A stretch of DNA of 64,000 bases from Biomphalaria glabrata (Eukaryota; Mollusca; Gastropoda; Planorbidae), in assembly GCF_947242115.1 (NCBI RefSeq), contig NC_074718.1, positions 46,028,199 to 46,092,198 on the forward strand, written 5' to 3'. The position numbers and the translations under genes are program-made. Positions 23,517-35,283 of the stretch are shown here, piece after piece (position 1 is the stretch's first letter; each line of letters opens with the position of its first letter). The notes below the pieces were generated by a model. It had not been told where the DNA came from and did no database searches. It saw only the letters and a list, made by a program, of their open reading frames with translations.

Positions 23517-23890
23517 TTATATACACAAGAGATATGATTTACAGTAGACAAATAGAATAGGTTTAGTTTTGAAGAATTGAAGATTTCCTTCTTCTTCTAG
23601 CCAGCTTTTTGTTGCTGAGCTGTAAGCTCCTTTGCAATCTGTGCCAAGGAAAAATTTGAATGTTTTTTTTAGCTGTTCCACACTGCCATACTGAGTGTTG
23701 GTTATGATAGGTTGTTGTAATATTGTCTGCCTAAGGTGAATTAGATTGGAGCATTCAAAGAAGATATGATTGACAGTTTCAAGAGGCTGGGCGCAATGTT
23801 TGCGGAGGGGTTGGTGGGTCTGGTTCATTCTGTTATGGTGAAAATGTAAAGCTTTGTGTCCTGTTCTAAGTTGAAAGAAAGTAGATAGCT
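23517..23890 (-). mobile_element. LINE C-terminal fragment, in kinesin intron
   Basis: The minus-strand frame reads HNRMNQTHQPLRKHCAQPLE, then NHIFFECSNLIHLR. This is like the cysteine/histidine tail that follows the RNase H domain in I/Jockey-type LINEs (HxLxxC...EHIxxxC). It is a truncated fragment. A poly-A-like tail is not clear. Confidence 0.55.
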
Positions 23891-24313
23891 GTTTTAAGGG
23901 GAGGAAATTGATACTGTTTAGATAAAGCTTGTTTTTGCATGGTCATGCAATTGCTTGCTAACATTGAGTTTTGAGTGTGGCAATTAAATTGTCTTCAATA
24001 ATTTTAAAGCTCACCTTTGTTTCAGATTTGTTTTTAACTTGTAACAGTATTTTTTTTTTATACAAATACTCTGTCAGGGGCAGTGGTAGAGGTTTGTACA
24101 CTTGTACACTTACATTTCACTCTATCTATTGTTAACATTTTATTTATTTTGCACTTTCTTAGTGGCCAGACTGGCTCAGGAAAAAGTTTTACTATGTTTG
24201 GTAAGTGTTCTTTCATCATTAAAAAAAATAAATCTTGGCATTTATGATATTGTATTATTTTTTTGTTACAACGAATATTAATTTTAAAAATTACCTGAAA
24301 TTAAATAGATTTT

Positions 24314-24575
24314 CTGAAGGAGGCGCAGTGGCTGAGCGGTAAAGTGCTTGGCTTCCAAACAAGTGTTCAAATCCTGGTGAAGACTGGGATTTTTAATTTT
24401 GGGATCTTCAGGCGTCCACCCAGCTCTAATGGGTACCCAACATTAGTTGGGAAAAGTAAATGTGATTGGTCATTGTGCTGGCCACATGACACCCTAAGTA
24501 ACTATAGGCCACAGAATCAGATGACCTTTACATCATCTGCCCTATAGACCACAAGGTCTTAAAGGGGAATTAGAT
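24314..24575 (+). mobile_element. SINE family A, reference copy
   Basis: A complete tRNA-derived SINE: head 'ggaggcgcagtggctgagcg' with A box TGGCTGAGCGGTAAAG and B box-like TGTTCAAATCC, then a body of about 150 bp ('ccacccagctctaatgggta', 'tggccacatgacaccc'), ending 'accacaaggtcttaaagggg'. Promoter boxes support RNA polymerase III origin; mobilisation by a partner LINE is assumed. It lies in a kinesin intron on the sense strand. Confidence 0.9.
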
Positions 24576-25565
24576 TTTATGAGTTCTTTGGCCAGCATTT
24601 CTCAAGTAGGGAGACATGACATGCATACAAAAGGGAAAGCTTTTTTTCAAAGGACAAAATATTAGTTATATTTTAATTGTAGTTATAAATATCTATATTT
24701 GAATATATTGATCTAGTAAAAATTGCATTATTGCCGATGTTTAAGAAAAACATTTAACAGAGAAATTTATTTTAAATCTTTTTTTTTTTTTATTAAAGGT
24801 CCCTCTGAGAACTTGGAAAGCTCTCAGCTTCGTGGTGTGATTCCCAGAAGTTTGGAGTATCTCTTTCGTGTAATAGCTCACCAACAAGATGTAACTTTCT
24901 TTTGTTGTATACAATTGTTTTTATAAGGTTTAACTGGTGTAATGAAACCATTAGATTTAAATGTTTCCTTTTTTTTTTCTGCCCCACTTTTGTTTAAAAC
25001 ACGAATCATAACATTTTTTTTAATTCTCTTCACAGCATGGCAGGAAAAAACAGTTTTTGTGTCGCTGCTCCTTTTTAGAAATCTATCAAGAGCAAATCTT
25101 TGATCTTTTGGATACAGCTTCACAAGGTATTCGCTTACGTGAGAATATGAACAAAGGTGTCTTTGTAGATGGACTCATTGAGCAAGTTATCTGCAACTCA
25201 AGAAATGCTTATCAGGTATTAAAGCCATCATTGAGTTAATTCTAGTTTTACACATTTTTGTTTTTTGTAAGATTTTTCTTGATAATAATATGCCTGAATT
25301 GAGTTTTAAAGGAATGGAACATACTTTGTTGTCTTCAGTTAATAATCAAGGGCTGGTTGAATCGTAGAGTAGCTCCTACTTCCATGAACAGAGAGGGTTT
25401 GCGCTCTCATGCTGTTTTTACAGTTAAAATAGAGTCAAAGGTATAGTTTTTATTTCAATTAAATGTTAATGTTAATTAAAACATGTACACTTAATGTACA
25501 AATAGACATTTATTTTTGTCTGTGTTGATCTACTAGGAGGAAGTAGGTGGTTTCCAAAAAAGCAG

Positions 25566-25700
25566 TTACTTCAAAAAAGAAGATGATTACGTCCTACGCG
25601 TCATGCATTTAGTCATGCATATTAACCAATGACTTAAATTCAGCCAAGTCACTGGTTTTCCTGGCTAGCTCAGGCAACCCATTCCATGCTCTAATATATC
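25566..25700 (+). repeat. Dispersed repeat, plus orientation
   Basis: 'gttacttcaaaaaagaagat...gcatattaaccaatgactta' is identical, over about 74 bp, to the reverse complement of 31253-31333. It runs on into 'tggctagctcaggcaaccca', which I remember as part of a high-copy freshwater-snail repeat. It abuts the switch II kinesin exon and may have replaced that exon's 5' part. Confidence 0.7.
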
Positions 25701-26030
25701 ACAGATAATTCTAATTGATCTGGCAGGATCAGAGAGACAGAAAGCTACCAACACTGACAGCACTTGGCTCAAAGTAGTTCTTCATTTTCTTTAGGAGTAG
25801 AAGAAAGTTATAATATTAATTTCTGATAATTGCTCATGAAATAGTCTATGATAGAAAACTAATGTCAAAATGGATTCTAGCTGAATTTTATGTTTTTGCT
25901 AAAGTTACTTATATTCTGTGTATTCAGGGTAATGTCAGAGCCTATCTTTGTTTCACCAGATTTTGTTCACTTTTTTCTGTCAGCAATTATTGTGCTTATG
26001 TTATATGTCATGTTTTATTTGTTTTAGGAG

Positions 26031-26240
26031 GCCTGGTAAATGCTGGCCCTCCAAGCCGGGGGTCCCGGGTTCAACTCTTGGTGAAGACTGGAATTTTTCA
26101 TTTCAGGATCTTTGGGCGCCTTAATTGGTACCTGACATTAAGTGGGGAAAAGTAAAGGCTGTTAGTCATCATGCAGGCCTTGTGACACTCTTGTTAACTG
26201 TGGGCCACAGAAACAGATAACCCTATATTTCACTAAGGGG
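26031..26240 (+). mobile_element. SINE family A, plus strand
   Basis: Head 'ggaggcctggtaaatgctgg' and 'gtcccgggttcaactcttgg', body and tail as in the 24.3-kb copy, with small deletions. Confidence 0.8.
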
Positions 26241-26928
26241 AACTTTACTGACAACACTTTTTTATTTGTTTAACATTTAAGCTTCAAACACCATTTACGT
26301 TACCTATTAAAAGAATCCCACTTTGTAAACTTTTCTATTTAAACGTTAAAATGGTTAAAGTCCACCTGATAAAGATGTAAAGAAAGATGATTTCAAGTGA
26401 TGATTGTCTCACACCACTCTCTCAAACTTAAAACATGTTGCATTGTTTTCAATTTTTTAGGTAACAAATACAAGAGTTTTATTTAAAATTATCTATTGAT
26501 AATGCTTAATTTTTTTTTATTAAGTTTAAGGACCACAGCTGCTCCAAGCCCCCAGCAGTAGACTGCATCAGTGAAGGAGAAGAGGAGGAGGAAAGCAATT
26601 TATCTTGAACAACTGAAAAAAGAGACATTGACATCCAGACAGACATGAACACTGCAAATGGTTTAGATGAGATAAGAAAATGTGCGATGGATAAGCTTGA
26701 AATCAGTCAAGATAGGAAAAGCAAGGACCTAGTGAAGCAAGAGAAATGTGTTCAACAGAATAATGACCAGCCGAAACGTGAAGAAGAACTTTTAAAAGGT
26801 AAGCTGGATGAATTGATCTCTGAAGAGAAATTGCTGTCACGACAAAGGGATAGTAAAACAGACATAGAGAACAAACTATTGGAAAGTAAGGTCCGTGAGC
26901 TTGAGGAGAAACTCCTGGTGATAAGCCC

Positions 26929-27474
26929 CCGGAGGATATTCCAGCTACCCGTCGCCTCAGCGTGGCCCTCCGGTGGAAACATCCAGAGGTGGATCTGGAC
27001 AGGCTAAGAACGAGTAGCGAACCAGGCCTTCTAGCAGGTCTCCCTGGGTGAGCTTTTGTTTTTTTTATCTCACTCGGGGTGGGGATGGAACAAGTAACCT
27101 GCAACCCAGTCCAAAAAGTCTGCCATGCCGTTCCACAAAGGGGGTCGTCATCAGTACCAGGAGCCTGGAATGGCGACTCCCGCACGGAATTGTGGTGGTT
27201 ACAGAATAGGAATATGAGACAAGCTCCCCGCAGTTAGTACTGTCCTCGACCACTTATAGCAAGTGGTATGAGAGCGGGGACGGTGCGCTGTGTACACGGC
27301 ATGGCCCAGTTTTCCCATTCAGTCAACCGATATGGCCGCCTACCGTTGGGTGCCCTCAGACAGGACAGGGGTGAAGAGCCCCATGTCCAGGCCTGGTGGT
27401 TGGATAAAAGCCTTTCTAACCATCAACAGGATAATGGCGCCTCCGGCGCCGATTCCCTACTGGACTTCATCGAA
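26929..27474 (+). mobile_element. 546-bp insert with 12-bp target duplication
   Basis: GGTGATAAGCCC stands on both sides (26917-26928 and 27475-27486), and kinesin coiled-coil coding continues across it (LEEKLLVISP, then VISPEMFEQEI). The insert is GC-rich, has no long frame of its own, and ends 'ccctactggacttcatcgaa' with no poly-A. The long target duplication suggests target-primed retroposition. A diverged relative lies at 20905-21110. The open frames across 26.7-27.5 kb are chimeras of exon and insert. Confidence 0.8.
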
Positions 27475-27934
27475 GGTGATAAGCCCAGAGATGTTTGAAC
27501 AGGAAATACAGACAGATTTATTTTTAGAACCAGTCACTACAAGAAAAGATGGAGGAGGAAATAAACACAATGAAAGCTTTACTAGCCCTAAGTTCAGAAC
27601 ATTGCAGTCTAATAAAGTTTGATACAGAAGTCAAAGTGTAAAAATAGAAAATATGCAAACTAAGTTACAAATGGAGTAAACAAAATATTTTTTATTCCTC
27701 AGAATCATGAATCTCAGCTGACAGCCAAAGAAGAAGAACTGCAAAGAGTGAACATGACTCTTCAGGTGAATTTCTTGAGTGAATGATCCTAAAAAAAAGT
27801 CGATGTCAGTAGTTTTCAAACACAGAAAAAACAAGAAAAATAAGTATGAAAACAAATACAAAATATTTTCCTCTAAAGCTTTGAATAGTTAACTTGAAAG
27901 AAAGGGTACCTTAAGGAACAATGTTTGTCTAGAT

Positions 27935-29579
27935 CAGGAGTGGGCAACATTTTTTCATCCAGGGCCGCATTTAAAAAAATTGGGGATGGGGTTCAGCACA
28001 TATACATATGTATATATGTGTACTTACAGCTTAGAAAAAAATTATAACTAACTATGTATACTATCTTTTAATTCACATATGTACTGTAATATACATTTAC
28101 TTTAATTTTTTTACACTCCCTATTGAAAAGCTACAACAAGAGTTGTAAATTAAATTAATTTTACTAATAATCTCTTCATAGTGGCCTCCAACATCATAAC
28201 ATTTCACCACAATGGCTTTGTCTGAACGAAATGCGGGAAAATATGCAGGTTGCAACTGGGTTTGTGAAGTCATGTGAAACACTGTAATCATCTTTAATCT
28301 TTGGAATCGAAGACATTAATATTATAGTTGTTGTCAATATGAAGTATTTAACTGTTTACATTTGTGCATAATGTTCCTGAACTGCGGAACAAGCTTACTG
28401 GTTGTCCTCTTGACTGCTTACACTTGTTTATTTTCAATCATATTTTCAAAGATGTATGTGAACCCTAATAATGGGAAACTTTAACAGCAATGTTTTTTAA
28501 GTTTGGAAATGCAGTTTCTAGAAAAGACCCATAAAACTCCTGTGGAAGAACTTACTTGAACTTCTCTTTCAGGTCATTATTTGCTTGGAGGTGTGTCCTC
28601 AAGAGTTGAATCAGCTAATTGGTGAACTGATGATATTGAAAACTGTTTCTAAGTTCTTGACTTCTTAAAATTTGCTTTCAAATTCCACAATCAAAGAATA
28701 AGTCTTGTACTTTTCAAATAGTTTCACATTTCAGCAAATGTCAAAACCTGTCTTTACTTGCTTGCCTGGAGAAATGGGATGACTTTGTTTGAAAAGATTT
28801 AACATGCACATACATTTCATGTGCAAATAACCAATTGGGATAGTGTTGATGGCAAACATAAAGGCTGTCTTTCACTCTTCCTTAGAAATATTAGTTACAA
28901 AGTCACAGGAACAAAACAATTTCTTCCTTGAGATTTCAAGTTTTTCTCATTACCTTGAACATGCTAAGCTAGCGGATAACACTGTAGTACCGAACATGGG
29001 AATGATATGTTTCCAAATATCCAAGTAGTTCTCTGAACTGCCTGTGATCAAGACCCCTAGCTCTGATAACTTTGAGCTCTGAGATAGTTGGGTCAATAAC
29101 ATGTCTAATATTCAATGCAGCTTTGCACAAACTTTCCAGTGTAGAGGTAAGAGTTTATGGTTGGGATATTGTTCTTTATTTTATTAGGAAAGCTTTGTGC
29201 GTGTTTTTCTCAGTCAAAGCTCGGACACCATGTTGTTAAACTCGCCATCTTGTTCCATGCCAACCCAACACTTTCAACTAGTTCTTTATAGTACTGAAAA
29301 AAAAATGGCCTGAGTTTGTGTCTTTGACTAAATGTTTCGACATATTACCAATTACAAAAATCCTACTTTACTTTAAACTTATTAGAATGGCATATAAAGA
29401 AATGTTTCTTTAGCGTCTTCGTCATGACTCAGAAGTTTCAATAATTTAAATAGATTTTTAAAATCATTATATTTTTACACATTATGTGGGCATATATAAT
29501 GTTTTTGGGTGTCAGCGGGCGGCATAAAATGCTCCGGCGGGCTGCATGTGGCCTGCTGGCCATAATTTGCCCACCCCTG
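27935..29579 (-). mobile_element. hAT-superfamily transposon, decayed, in kinesin intron
   Basis: The element starts CAGGAGTGGGCAACATTTTT and ends ...AATTTGCCCACCCCTG, an imperfect inverted pair, with 8-bp flanks GTCTAGAT (27927-27934) and GTCTAGGT (29580-29587). The 8-bp duplication and CA-G ends are diagnostic of hAT. Inside, the minus strand near 29000-29110 reads IRARGLDHRQFRELL, like the transposase segment of GTF2IRD2/ZBED-type hAT proteins. The rest is scrambled or eroded. It is inactive. Confidence 0.85.
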
Positions 29580-31252
29580 GTCTAGGTGGAAGGGCAAAGT
29601 TTTAAAATTCTTTAATGAGGGGAGTGGATGTACAATAAACCTTATTTAAAAAATTATAATTGGTTAAAAAAAACCTTTCATTTTGATTTCTAGAAATTTG
29701 AAAAAGACAACAAAGTTTTACAAGCTAAGTTGAAGCACACAGAAGGTAAGACTGCCCTATTACTAACAAATATTTTATTGTAACTTTCAGAAATAAATTT
29801 GCTTAGTTATTTGACATTGCATTCTGATAATAGGAAATTTCTAGCTCAGGTTCTCTAGTCCCTTGCCATTACCAATGTCAGAAGGTTATTACTTTGGTTT
29901 GTAAATAGATGTATGTGGTATTTGTTATGCTTGCTCATGAAAAGTAAATTATATAAGTAAAAAAGTCAAAAGGACCAGGTAGCCCATCCATACCTAGTTG
30001 TCATTGTAGGCAGTAGGCTTTTTTTGAGGAGAAAACTATCTGAAAAACCTAGGAAAGGGAAGTCACATTATTTTTCTTGTATGAATTAAACACTTTAAAA
30101 GTTCAAAAGAAAATACAACTTATGACACTTGTAGTTGTATAGTTGTATAGTCTTATTAAATGAGTGTCACTAAACAAGATAGATAACTTTGACCCTCTAC
30201 AACTATGTGAGATCATCTCAAAATGGACAAATTCTGTCAATGAAAAAACTGAACATGACCAAAACATAAACAAATGCATTAATGGCTCTAACCTATTAGC
30301 TTTGCTACTTTATTTCAATTCTTTTTTAGTATCATGACTTTTTTTTTTTATTTAATACTATGAAACAAGAAAACTGCAAAATAAAACAACTTAATGAAAT
30401 AAAAAAGCTTCTTCTGTGTTTATTTATTTAGCTCTGTAGTTTGTAAGGTCATTGGTCTTTACCAAATTCAAATGATCAAGCTAGAATAATTGTATAATTT
30501 TGACTTTTCTGGAATAAAATTATTCTAATTTCTTTGTGTTCAATAGTTTGTGAGCAGAAAGCTCCTGAAGTGCCAAATTTTCAAGTTATTAAGAATATTG
30601 AATTAGCCTATAGCCGCAAGATGGAAGAGTTTGAGAGGTCAATCTTTGGCAAAGATGTAAGTATCAAAGATACTGTCTAACTGTTGTAACTGTTGAGGAA
30701 ACTGTAACATTAAAAAAAAATTCCTATGCCTTTTTTTTTTTTTTTTACAAACCCTGCCTTTTTCTTAATTAATACAATGATTCTTCACCAATTTAAGGAC
30801 TCAGCATTGATTATGTTTAATTTTACTTGTTTAGATTGTAATCTGTTTTTATGAGTCAAGTTTACTTAACCCTTTTACTAATATGCTATTCTTGCAAGGT
30901 TTAAGAAATTCTAATTTATCATTCTTTTAATGGTCATTGTATTTCCTTTGAACACTTGTAACTGAATATCTCAGCTACACCACCTTGTGATCAATATCAT
31001 TTAAATATTGCATGCAATTATTGTAACTATACATGTTTTATTTTCAATCAGAAAAAAGTAGCTGAGTTATTAATTGAAGTAGCAAAATTAAAAGAGGAAC
31101 TTCACCTTGCCAGGGAAAACACATGCATCTGTTTTAAAAGACTGGAATGTAAGTATATTTTGTATTTTGCATTGTTTTCCCCCTTCACTTTACAATTGAT
31201 TCATCAAGCAAACTAGGGATTACTAAGACACTCCCTTCTCCTATATTAAGCC

Positions 31253-31333
31253 ATTTAAGTCATTGGTTAATATGCATGACTAAATGCATGACGCGTAGGA
31301 CGTAATCATCTTCTTTTTTGAAGTAACGTCTGT
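31253..31333 (-). repeat. Dispersed repeat, minus orientation
   Basis: Reverse complement of 25566-25636, identical over about 74 bp. It is followed by a 'taagataagataagcc' run that looks like a retroposon tail. Confidence 0.7.
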
Positions 31334-31699
31334 ATTATATAAGATAAGATAAGCCTTTTTTTTTCTTTATGATGCCATCTGCTCATTTAAGAAACTGGTG
31401 AATTCTGGGACTCACCTTTGATTATGTTGATCCCCTCACAGCTTAAATTCAATGACACACCGTTAAATCTTAAAAAATGCATCATGCCCACCCAGTTGAG
31501 AAGGAAACTTTTTATAGTATCACAAGCCTTAACATTAGGCTCTACTCAACAAAATCTACTTTGACTCAATCCTTTCTGTCTTTTCAATTTTTTTCCTTAC
31601 ATTTTAGTGCTGTTCTGTGGAAGCTTTTAAAACTTCATTGAAACATTTAGAACATGCACACAATTAAAAACTTCACACTCTTCATGCAGCTTTTGCCAT

Positions 31700-31945
31700 T
31701 CAGAAGCGTGGTCGAGAGGCCAAGTGCGCTTGAACTTGGCTTGGCTTGGCTACCTAGAAGGGGGCTCGAGGTTCGACATCCGACTCGGGCAAAGTTGTGT
31801 TTACTGAGCGCCTAAAGGCAGCACGGAAAACCAACTCCTAGATACCCCCTCCCCCCCACCGGTCCACAAATGAGATTGGATCAAAAGCACTCTGAGCATG
31901 CTATAAGCATGAAAGTAGCGCTATATAAAAGCTATAATAATAATT
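31700..31945 (+). mobile_element. SINE family C, plus strand
   Basis: tRNA-like head ('gtggtcgagaggccaagtgc' and 'cgaggttcgacatccgactc'), body 'gagcgcctaaaggcagcacg', tail 'agtagcgctatataaaagct' followed by ATA repeats. A tail of this kind is shared by SINEs that borrow L2/CR1-type LINE machinery. A second copy is at 37447. Confidence 0.85.
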
Positions 31946-32277
31946 CAGCTGAACATCACATTTATAAGTAGAAAAACTCCTGCTCATGAATACATTAGAT
32001 TGAATAGATTTTAAAGACATTTTGTAACTTGTATTAATTTCCTCAAGTCAATGATGCTAATTAAAACTCTATTTTTAAGGTATTAATAATCTATTACTTT
32101 TTTCTAATGATTCATTTTAACACAGGGATGTCTACCTTGTCTAATTGTCATTAGATGGTCACAATGTTGACAATGTTGACTTACTTGACTTATTCCTTTT
32201 GACTCCTAGAAGGGCCTAGGGCTTTAACAGTACCACTCCATGGGTGTCTGTTCTGGGCAACTCCCTTCAGTTGAGTC

Positions 32278-32345
32278 TATGGATGGCTGCCAGATCATGT
32301 GCTTTGTGCTCTGGACTGTCGTTAGATGGTCATGATTGTCACAGT
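32278..32345 (+). mobile_element. SINE family B, head fragment
   Basis: 'ggatggctgccagatcatgt...gctctggactgtcgtt' matches the head of the 53-kb copy. The rest is absent. Confidence 0.55.
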
Positions 32346-33009
32346 CTCAGTTGACATTGCCTGATTTAATGTTCATGTCATGTTAAGAAGACACGTGGAA
32401 TTCCTGATGTATGTTACAGGCTTGGAAACATGAGATGCATTGCTCAGTCCATACCACATTTGTTACTGATTGTCCTGATGGAAAGTTAAATTTGAATTTG
32501 GCCATGTTAGCACTATTGATAAGGGTTAGGATCATTGAATGTGTTTGTTCTCGTACTCAAAATTACTGAAAGGATGTAGACTATATACATTCTATATATT
32601 TTTAACATTTTTGCATAGTATCTTTTTCATGCTTAGAACATGATCATTGCTCTAAGGTTTTGTTGTTTTTTTTTGTGTGGAAATGTAGGGGGAGGGGTAT
32701 ATGGGTTAAGGTTTTCTGTGCTGATTTAGGCGGTCAGCAAACAACTTAGTTGGGTTTCGAAGTGAAGCCTCCTTGCAGCCAAGCAGTTTATGCCACTGAC
32801 TTGTAAAAACATATTCTTCTTGTTTTCATATCAACACAATTATTTTACACTTTATTGTTATTTATCTTTTTTTTAGTGCAATAAAATGGGTGCTGCTGAG
32901 GCATTTCAAGAATTTCAGAGTGCTGTGCCTATGCAAGGAGGTGCTATTGGTGAGCCTGGAGAGAGAAAGTCATCTTCAGAAAAAAATGGCTTGGTTAGAG
33001 GTAATTATG

Positions 33010-33535
33010 CCCAGAATAGTAATGCTTTACACTTTATATATTTATATTTCACTACACACACAGATTATATCACCCAATTATATCACCAAAAATGGACAAT
33101 AAAAATTAAGACTACTAAAACAATGTCCTTGTTATGCATTACAAAAAATATTGTCAATGTACTATGCTCTCATCTGTAATATTTTAATTTTCAATATCTG
33201 CCTGGTTTGGTAATCTGAACATTAAAAATAAACTTAATACGCCCTTAAAAGTACAATCATTGGCATTTAACACAAACCATACTTGGATACTTATTTGAGG
33301 AAAACATTAAGAAAATTATAAAGATTTTAAAGATATACACCCTCTGGGTCACAATTTTAACATTTACTCTCACCTGGACAATTATAAAGACACTGATCAC
33401 AAAAACAGAAAAACACTCTTTGTGTTTCCATAGCAAATTAATTATTGAATAAAATCCAACTTTAGATTTTAACTCCTAGCACTGTGTTGAAGTGAACTGG
33501 GCAATGAATGTATAAAATGTATTTATTTGTTACAG
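33010..33535 (+). mobile_element. CR1/Rex1-like LINE 3' end, decayed copy
   Basis: Aligns in order with 4440-4900: 'gattatatcacc', 'ctcatctgtaatattttaa', 'tctgcctggtttggtaatct', 'aaaaacactctttgtgt'. Many indels remove any open frame. It sits in the last kinesin intron, after the exon ending at 33000. Confidence 0.75.
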
Positions 33536-34246
33536 TTTAGTAGCTATTAGTATAGATAGAGTAGTAACTACACAGATCTTCATTAAAAATATTTGTTAAG
33601 TATTTTTTTGATTCTATTTTACTGCTACATTTTTTCAGGAAGAGCTCTAATAAAAGATACAAAAATGCCAGAAATAAAGGAACAATCTTGGAGAAGTAAA
33701 AAAAAGTGAATGAACTAATAACATCCTTTTAAAGAATCACTGTTTTTGTAAAAGCAGTATAAAGTTTGTTTTTTTATACCAATCAATGGTTATAGTTCAA
33801 ATGAAAGCCACTTCATTCTTCTTAAAAAATCCAGTACAAGAGATACAGTACTTGTAAGCATGTCAATGATTGGTTGAATCCTACCAGTATTTGAATAAAC
33901 ATATATTTTAGTTTGATGCCCAAGATTGGCATTGACTCTAGACAAATAATTGTGTTTATACACAGTTTGACTGTAAAAGAAATATGTCGAGATATTTTTG
34001 TTAAGATTTTTCTTAAGTTCAAGCTACTACACTCTTTTAGTCAATAAGTTCTACAATGGAATTTAAAAAGATGTTTATGGAAACTGTCTTTCATTTCACT
34101 AGCCATTTGTTTCTCATAAAAATTGTGGAATTGAAAATGTCTTACATGTGCTTCTATATCTAATATTTATGAATATATATATATATATAGAATATCCTCT
34201 GCTTAAAAGTATGCTTTATTGAAATATGTTTGATGTCAATACTTGT

Positions 34247-34252
34247 AATAAA
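34247..34252 (+). terminator. Possible polyadenylation signal of the kinesin locus
   Basis: AATAAA lies about 540 bp after the stop at 33709, followed by 'gatgtgtttcactc' (GT-rich). Other AATAAA words occur in this AT-rich DNA, so the choice is weak. Confidence 0.3.
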
Positions 34253-34869
34253 ATGAACAAGATGTGTTTCACTCTAGTAGTTTAAATTTTCATAAGTTAT
34301 GAACTAGAGGCCTTAAATAAAATTGACTACTTTTGGATAAATTTGTCATCTCTGTTGATGTACAAATAATGTGACTAGGCCTCAAGGTTTCCTAAATTGA
34401 GCAAAGAGAAAGAGCATCCACATTTATCTTTTTCTAGAAAGAACAAAAATAAAGCTCAAATATTTCTCCTATTTTGACATAAATTAAGAAAAATAATATG
34501 ACCATTTTTGTAGGAGCTCGCTAGGTTGAATTTATAGGTAGGCTATTTAGGCATGGTTGTATTTTACACAGCTACAACTGTATTAATACATAAATAAGCT
34601 GTCCTATTGTAAATATGTACTGTACATAAAGAATTAGTAGAAATAGCTATTTGATCTTCATGTATTGTCTTGAATCCTTTTTTTTTTTTTTTTTGTTGGT
34701 GTTTTGATTTTTCTTAATAACTTATGTTAAACTACTTGTATAATGTGTTTGTAAATATTCATATCAGATAATTTCTATTGCTGTTTATTATGACAGTCTT
34801 AAGTTTAAGGAAGTTGGAAGTTTTGTTTATGTATCAACACAGACCATGAGCTCTATTATAACTGTCTGT

Positions 34870-35090
34870 CTGGTCTTTCAGTTTTTCTTTGGGTCATCCT
34901 TGTTTCATTGTGGCAGTCTGTATTTATATTTAGTGTATTCTTGCCATTTTATGCCCATAATTGAACCCAGACTCCTTTGGTTCAATCCTTCTAGCACTCT
35001 TAAATGCTTTGCATGTAGCTGCCAAATCTGAGAGCCATAATGAAGTGCTTCGAGGCCACTGCCTTGTAGATATGTAACTATTTATCTATC
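34870..35090 (-). mobile_element. Old LINE fragment, minus strand
   Basis: 'gccaaatctgagagccataa' to 'ccactgccttgtagatat' parallels 'catgtctcagagtcatacag...ccaccgcctggtagacat' at 20.45 kb. It is a diverged copy of the same or a related LINE thumb region. Confidence 0.5.
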
Positions 35091-35102
35091 ATGTAAAAAG
35101 TT

Positions 35103-35283
35103 TGGGCCCTCTGAGTCCACCCAGCTCTAATGGGTACCTGGCATTAGTTGAGGAAAAGTAAAGGCGGTTGGTCATTGTGATGGCTATATGATACTTCATT
35201 AACTGTAGGCCACAGAATCAGATGACCTTTACATCATCTGCCCTATAGACCACAAGGTCTGAAAGGGGAACTTTACTTACTTA
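35103..35283 (+). mobile_element. SINE family A, 5'-truncated, plus strand
   Basis: 'tccacccagctctaatgggt' to 'accacaaggtctgaaagggg' then 'aactttacttacttac'. The tRNA head is lost. Confidence 0.85.

Larger units (their letters stand above)
21643..33709 (+). pseudogene. KIF15: Kinesin-12 (KIF15-like) locus, decayed
   Basis: KIF15 is a spindle motor that slides antiparallel microtubules. Exons seen: 21643-21664 (ATG at 21648), 23003-23169 (PRVRPPDPSEKDF), 24163-24200 (P-loop GQTGSGKSFTMFG), 24799-24890 (LRGVIPRSLEYLFRVI), 25036-25215 (LEIYQEQIFDLLD), 25339-25440 (NRRVAPTSMNREGLRSH), 25705-25773 (switch II DLAGSERQKAT). Coiled-coil exons follow: about 26525-27690, 27703-27765, 29694-29745, 30547-30656, 31052-31148, 32877-33000 and 33639-33709 (stop). 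Splice sites and phases fit over much of the set, so this is an intron-keeping copy, not a processed one. Decay: exon 2 has an in-frame TGA and a shift near its end; the exon before the P-loop and those after switch II (EAGNINRSL, YRDSKLT) are missing; switch I reads EGLRSH, not SSRSH; the 26.5-27.7 kb block changes frame and has stops; phases clash between 31148 and 32877. KIF15 identity is from remembered sequence. Assigning the tail exons to the same gene is inference from strand and position. Confidence 0.75.

Noticed and set aside
24314-24390. tRNA gene
   Set aside because: A and B boxes exist but arms do not pair as a cloverleaf, and the sequence continues into a SINE body repeated elsewhere.
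26703-27622. Several long overlapping frames on both strands near 27 kb
   Set aside because: They are chimeras of a kinesin coiled-coil exon and the 546-bp insert between the GGTGATAAGCCC copies.
28097-28291. BED-zinc-finger start of the hAT transposase
   Set aside because: There is weak resemblance (KAIVVKCYDVGGHYEE), but it lies downstream of other transposase coding and lacks the cysteines, so I did not annotate it.
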